Shown here: positions 8,903 through 10,000 of the stretch, one piece after another
Position numbering within the stretch: position 1 is the stretch's first letter
How the letters are laid out: the number at the start of each line of letters is the position of its first letter
Source of the DNA: Theodoxus fluviatilis
Lineage: Eukaryota; Mollusca; Gastropoda; Cycloneritida; Neritidae
Assembly (NCBI GenBank): GCA_034096865.1
Contig: JAWQFJ010028287.1
Span: 21,642 to 31,641 of the forward strand
DNA: 10,000 nt
Reading direction: 5' to 3'
Made by a program: the position numbers and the translations under genes
Notes under the pieces: model-generated
The model's database searches: none
What the model was told of the DNA's origin: nothing
Seen by the model: the letters and a program-made list of their open reading frames with translations, nothing else

Positions 8903-8987
8903 GCGAGCATGCTTTGGCGTTGGACGATGTGCGAGGCGCAGTGCCGTGGTTCTATCCCTGGGATGGATAATCTGGGTTTATTGAAAT
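8903..8987 (+). repeat. 85-bp direct repeat, copy 2
   Basis: This is the partner of 8568-8652, exactly 335 bp downstream with no internal indel. Unlike copy 1, which is preceded by decayed CTGT sequence, copy 2 is followed directly by a short degenerate CTGT/CCGT run (8989-9016). Each copy thus touches a related microsatellite, but on opposite sides. Confidence 0.95.
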
Positions 8988-8988
8988 G

Positions 8989-9016
8989 TATGTCTGTCTG
9001 TCCGTCCGTCTGCCTG
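8989..9016. repeat. Short degenerate CTGT/CCGT run
   Basis: The run is TATGTCTGTCTGTCCGTCC followed by GTCTGCCTG. It resembles the 8149-8438 tract and abuts the end of the second 85-bp repeat. Confidence 0.75.
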
Positions 9017-9046
9017 CATGTACAAGTTTTGGTGTCGATTTACCTC

Positions 9047-9092
9047 TGTGTGTGTGCGTGTGTGTGCGTGCGCGCGCGCGCGCGCGTGTGTG
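9047..9092. repeat. Alternating TG/CG tract, likely Z-DNA former
   Basis: The tract is 46 bases of strict pyrimidine-purine alternation: TG units with isolated CG steps at 9057 and 9067, then (CG)8 at 9071-9086, then TG again. Alternating CG and TG runs of this length are the classic sequence type that adopts left-handed Z-DNA under negative supercoiling. It is the densest CpG stretch in the window. Confidence 0.93.
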
Positions 9093-9168
9093 TTTTACAT
9101 GTGTCTGCGTACGTGTATGTCTGTTTATCTTTGTGTACTTTTCAGGTACACGCACACACACGCACACA
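9051..9168. repeat. Perfect 20-bp inverted repeat with 78-nt loop
   Basis: The left arm 9051-9070 is the exact reverse complement of the right arm 9149-9168. Both CG interruptions are conserved and spaced 10 bp apart in each arm. Pairing can continue outward to 9047/9172 with one G-T mismatch. The 78-nt spacer (9071-9148) holds (CG)8 and a TG-rich remainder. The matching interruptions mean that this is more than two random complementary dinucleotide tracts. It could extrude as a cruciform, or form a hairpin in a transcript. Confidence 0.88.
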
Positions 9169-9194
9169 TACACAGACGCACACACACACACATA
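9147..9194. repeat. CA-rich tract with CG interruptions
   Basis: This imperfect (CA)n carries CG steps at 9151 and 9161. Its left part is the reverse complement of the TG part of the tract at 9047-9092. Confidence 0.93.
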
Positions 9195-9284
9195 TCTTGC
9201 CTATAATTTAAGAACTTAATTGTCTATTTCTTGTAAATGTCACTTTCAGTTCCATGAAAACAATGATACGTAGATGTCTCGGCC

Positions 9285-9307
9285 CACTTCCGGCTTGCGC
9301 ATGCGTA
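9285..9307. promoter_or_regulatory. Adjacent ETS-like and NRF1-like sites (possible promoter)
   Basis: CACTTCCGG at 9285-9293 is the reverse complement of the strong ETS-family site CCGGAAGTG. Two bases later, TGCGCATGCGTA (9296-9307) matches the NRF1 palindrome YGCGCAYGCGCR at all but one position. This pair is typical of TATA-less housekeeping promoters in animals. No TATA box, first exon or coding sequence is visible downstream, so the promoter call is tentative; the match could be chance or part of a dispersed repeat. Confidence 0.3.
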
Positions 9308-9313
9308 GTTTGG

Positions 9314-9326
9314 CTTGGTGACCAAG
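9314..9326. repeat. 13-bp palindrome CTTGGT-G-ACCAAG
   Basis: Perfect 6-bp arms surround a single G, seven bases after the NRF1-like site. The size and symmetry fit a binding site for a dimeric factor, but I cannot assign one. Confidence 0.5.
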
Positions 9327-9351
9327 TGTGTGAAGTTTGATGATATTTATG

Positions 9352-9385
9352 TTCTATGTGGATACACACGGACATAGACATAGAA
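9352..9385. repeat. 8-bp inverted repeat
   Basis: TTCTATGT (9352-9359) and ACATAGAA (9378-9385) are separated by 18 bases. The word ACATAG also occurs directly before the right arm (9372-9377). A small hairpin is possible; its function is unknown. Confidence 0.45.
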
Positions 9386-9592
9386 AACTTCGTATGTAGG
9401 TTTTTACGGTTTTAGTGTGTGAACGTTATACAAAATGGCATAGAGTTGACCAAAAGTAACGTCCCTTGGGTTGACTAAATGCAGTTTGCGCGAACCGAAA
9501 CTAAACATCAGGTTGATGATTATTGAAATTGAACACACTACACTGTGGTAGGACCGTTCGACCTGCAGTTGTTGGCAGCTGATGGGTGCGAC

Positions 9593-9601
9593 GTTCGAAT
9601 C
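9593..9601 (+). promoter_or_regulatory. B-box-like word of a Pol III promoter
   Basis: GTTCGAATC fits the tRNA/SINE B-box consensus GWTCRANNC exactly. No convincing A box stands at the normal 30-60 bp distance upstream, and the surrounding bases do not form a T-arm stem. This is at best a relic of a tRNA-derived SINE, and a nine-base match can occur by chance. Confidence 0.15.
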
Positions 9602-9716
9602 TGCACAGCTCGTAAAATTGCACCCGTGGACGTGGTGTTTCTCCCACATTGACACTCCTACCGAGGAGCAATACTAGTTACTGGGCGCTGCATATCGGCG
9701 ACCTGGGGTCGGCTCT

Positions 9717-9792
9717 CTATTGCGGAGGGCCACTATTGCGGGGGGCCGCTATTGCTGGGGGGCCGCTATTGCGGGGGGCCGCTATTGCGGGA
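9717..9792. repeat. 16-17-bp G-rich minisatellite, about 4.7 copies
   Basis: Five successive units start with CTATTGC at 9717, 9733, 9749, 9766 and 9782. The core unit is CTATTGCGGGGGGCCG; unit 3 has an extra T and G change (CTATTGCTGGGGGGCCG) and unit 5 is cut short. Runs of six G occur at 9740-9745, 9757-9762 and 9773-9778, with GGG in units 1 and 5. Each junction also reads CCGC-TATT-GCGG, a perfect 4-bp stem with a TATT loop. The array is short and unrelated to the 20-bp satellite. Confidence 0.93.
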
Positions 9793-9929
9793 TTTTTTGG
9801 GGTCAAAAGTACTTAAGGCCATTTCAATTGATTCTTTTGTCCTAAAACGCCTAAAAAAATAAAAACATTTTTATAACTTTTTTTTAAATTATAATTTTTT
9901 ATTATTTTTTTATTTTTTCCAAAATTTCT
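9793..9929. other. AT-rich stretch
   Basis: After TTTTTTGGGG the sequence becomes AT-rich, with long T and A runs from about 9838 to 9928. An AATAAA word at 9858-9863 lies within it, but no gene upstream would use it as a polyadenylation signal. The change from C/T/G-only DNA to AT-rich DNA within 1.5 kb is abrupt. Confidence 0.75.
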
Positions 9930-10000
9930 TGATCGGGTTTTACCGTTAGCGCTCAGCCTAGGCCGCACCCGCCACCCCGCCTGACTGACTTAGCCTGCCC
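9930..10000. other. Unassigned right edge
   Basis: About 70 bp of more GC-rich sequence, including CCGCACCCGCCACCCCGCC. No feature can be supported before the window ends. Confidence 0.5.

Larger units (their letters stand above)
9195..9716. other. Complex non-coding flank
   Basis: The sequence has mixed composition and no recognisable gene. The longest open frame is 83 codons on the minus strand (9404-9655), with no known domain and ordinary chance length. The stretch contains the ETS/NRF1-like pair, small palindromes and a B-box-like word listed separately. A 5-bp stem hairpin (CTCCT at 9655-9659, AGGAG at 9664-9668) has no evident role. Confidence 0.6.

Noticed and set aside
8568..8987. 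Solo LTR pair or small LTR element formed by the 85-bp repeats
   Set aside because: The repeats are too short, do not start TG and end CA, and there is no primer-binding site, polypurine tract or coding sequence between them.
9121..9150. Recursive splice site (pyrimidine tract then TTTTCAG/GTACA at 9141-9149)
   Set aside because: The acceptor-like part is fair, but the donor GTACAC is weak and no exon or intron evidence surrounds it.
9593..9601. tRNA gene
   Set aside because: Only a B-box-like word is present. The T-arm does not pair, and no anticodon arm or acceptor stem can be folded around it.
9404..9655. 83-codon minus-strand frame
   Set aside because: It is of chance length, with no known domain. 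A splice-linked exon cannot be excluded but nothing supports it.
9858..9863. AATAAA polyadenylation signal
   Set aside because: It lies in an AT-rich stretch where the word is expected by chance, and no transcript unit upstream is supported.

Overview
The window is non-coding DNA from a eukaryotic, probably animal, genome. The signs are thousands of bases of simple-sequence satellite, a pure tetranucleotide microsatellite, alternating CG/TG and CA tracts, and an AT-rich flank with no gene. The CTGT microsatellite and scattered low-copy repeats would suit a marine invertebrate such as a mollusc, but this is a weak guess; no coding sequence is present to test it. I find no gene that I would annotate as protein-coding or as a functional RNA.

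Layout. Positions 1 to about 7,560 are one continuous array of roughly 375 copies of a 20-bp monomer, consensus CCCCCTGTCTCTGTGTGTGT. The array runs off the left edge. Variant monomers act as landmarks and show a higher-order structure. About 1-1060 recurs at about 3280-4345 (offset 3279-3287 bp). About 1228-2820 recurs at about 5979-7566 (offset 4749-4771 bp). The end of the first segment appears a third time at about 5490-5762, 1442 bp after its second copy. The two offsets differ because the second large unit carries an extra ~1.45 kb, mostly near-perfect consensus monomers (about 4346-5489). From 7518 to 8048 a derived 20-bp monomer takes over (CCCTCTCACTCTGTGTGTGT), and its founder mutations can be followed by comparison with the first large unit. 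After a 100-bp bridge comes (CTGT)n at 8149-8438, starting with 33 uninterrupted units.

Right flank. From about 8440 the sequence becomes complex. It holds an 85-bp direct duplication (82/85 identical, 335 bp apart), an alternating TG/CG tract facing a CA tract so that the two form a long inverted repeat, an ETS-like plus NRF1-like site pair, a 16-17-bp G-rich minisatellite, and an AT-rich stretch.

The main general point concerns reading frames. The + strand of the array is almost free of adenine (607 consecutive bases without A at 4986-5592). Every stop codon contains A and every stop begins with T, so neither strand can easily make a stop. Very long open frames therefore exist on both strands, and none should be read as genes. 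The interest here lies in satellite evolution and DNA structure, not in a protein system.
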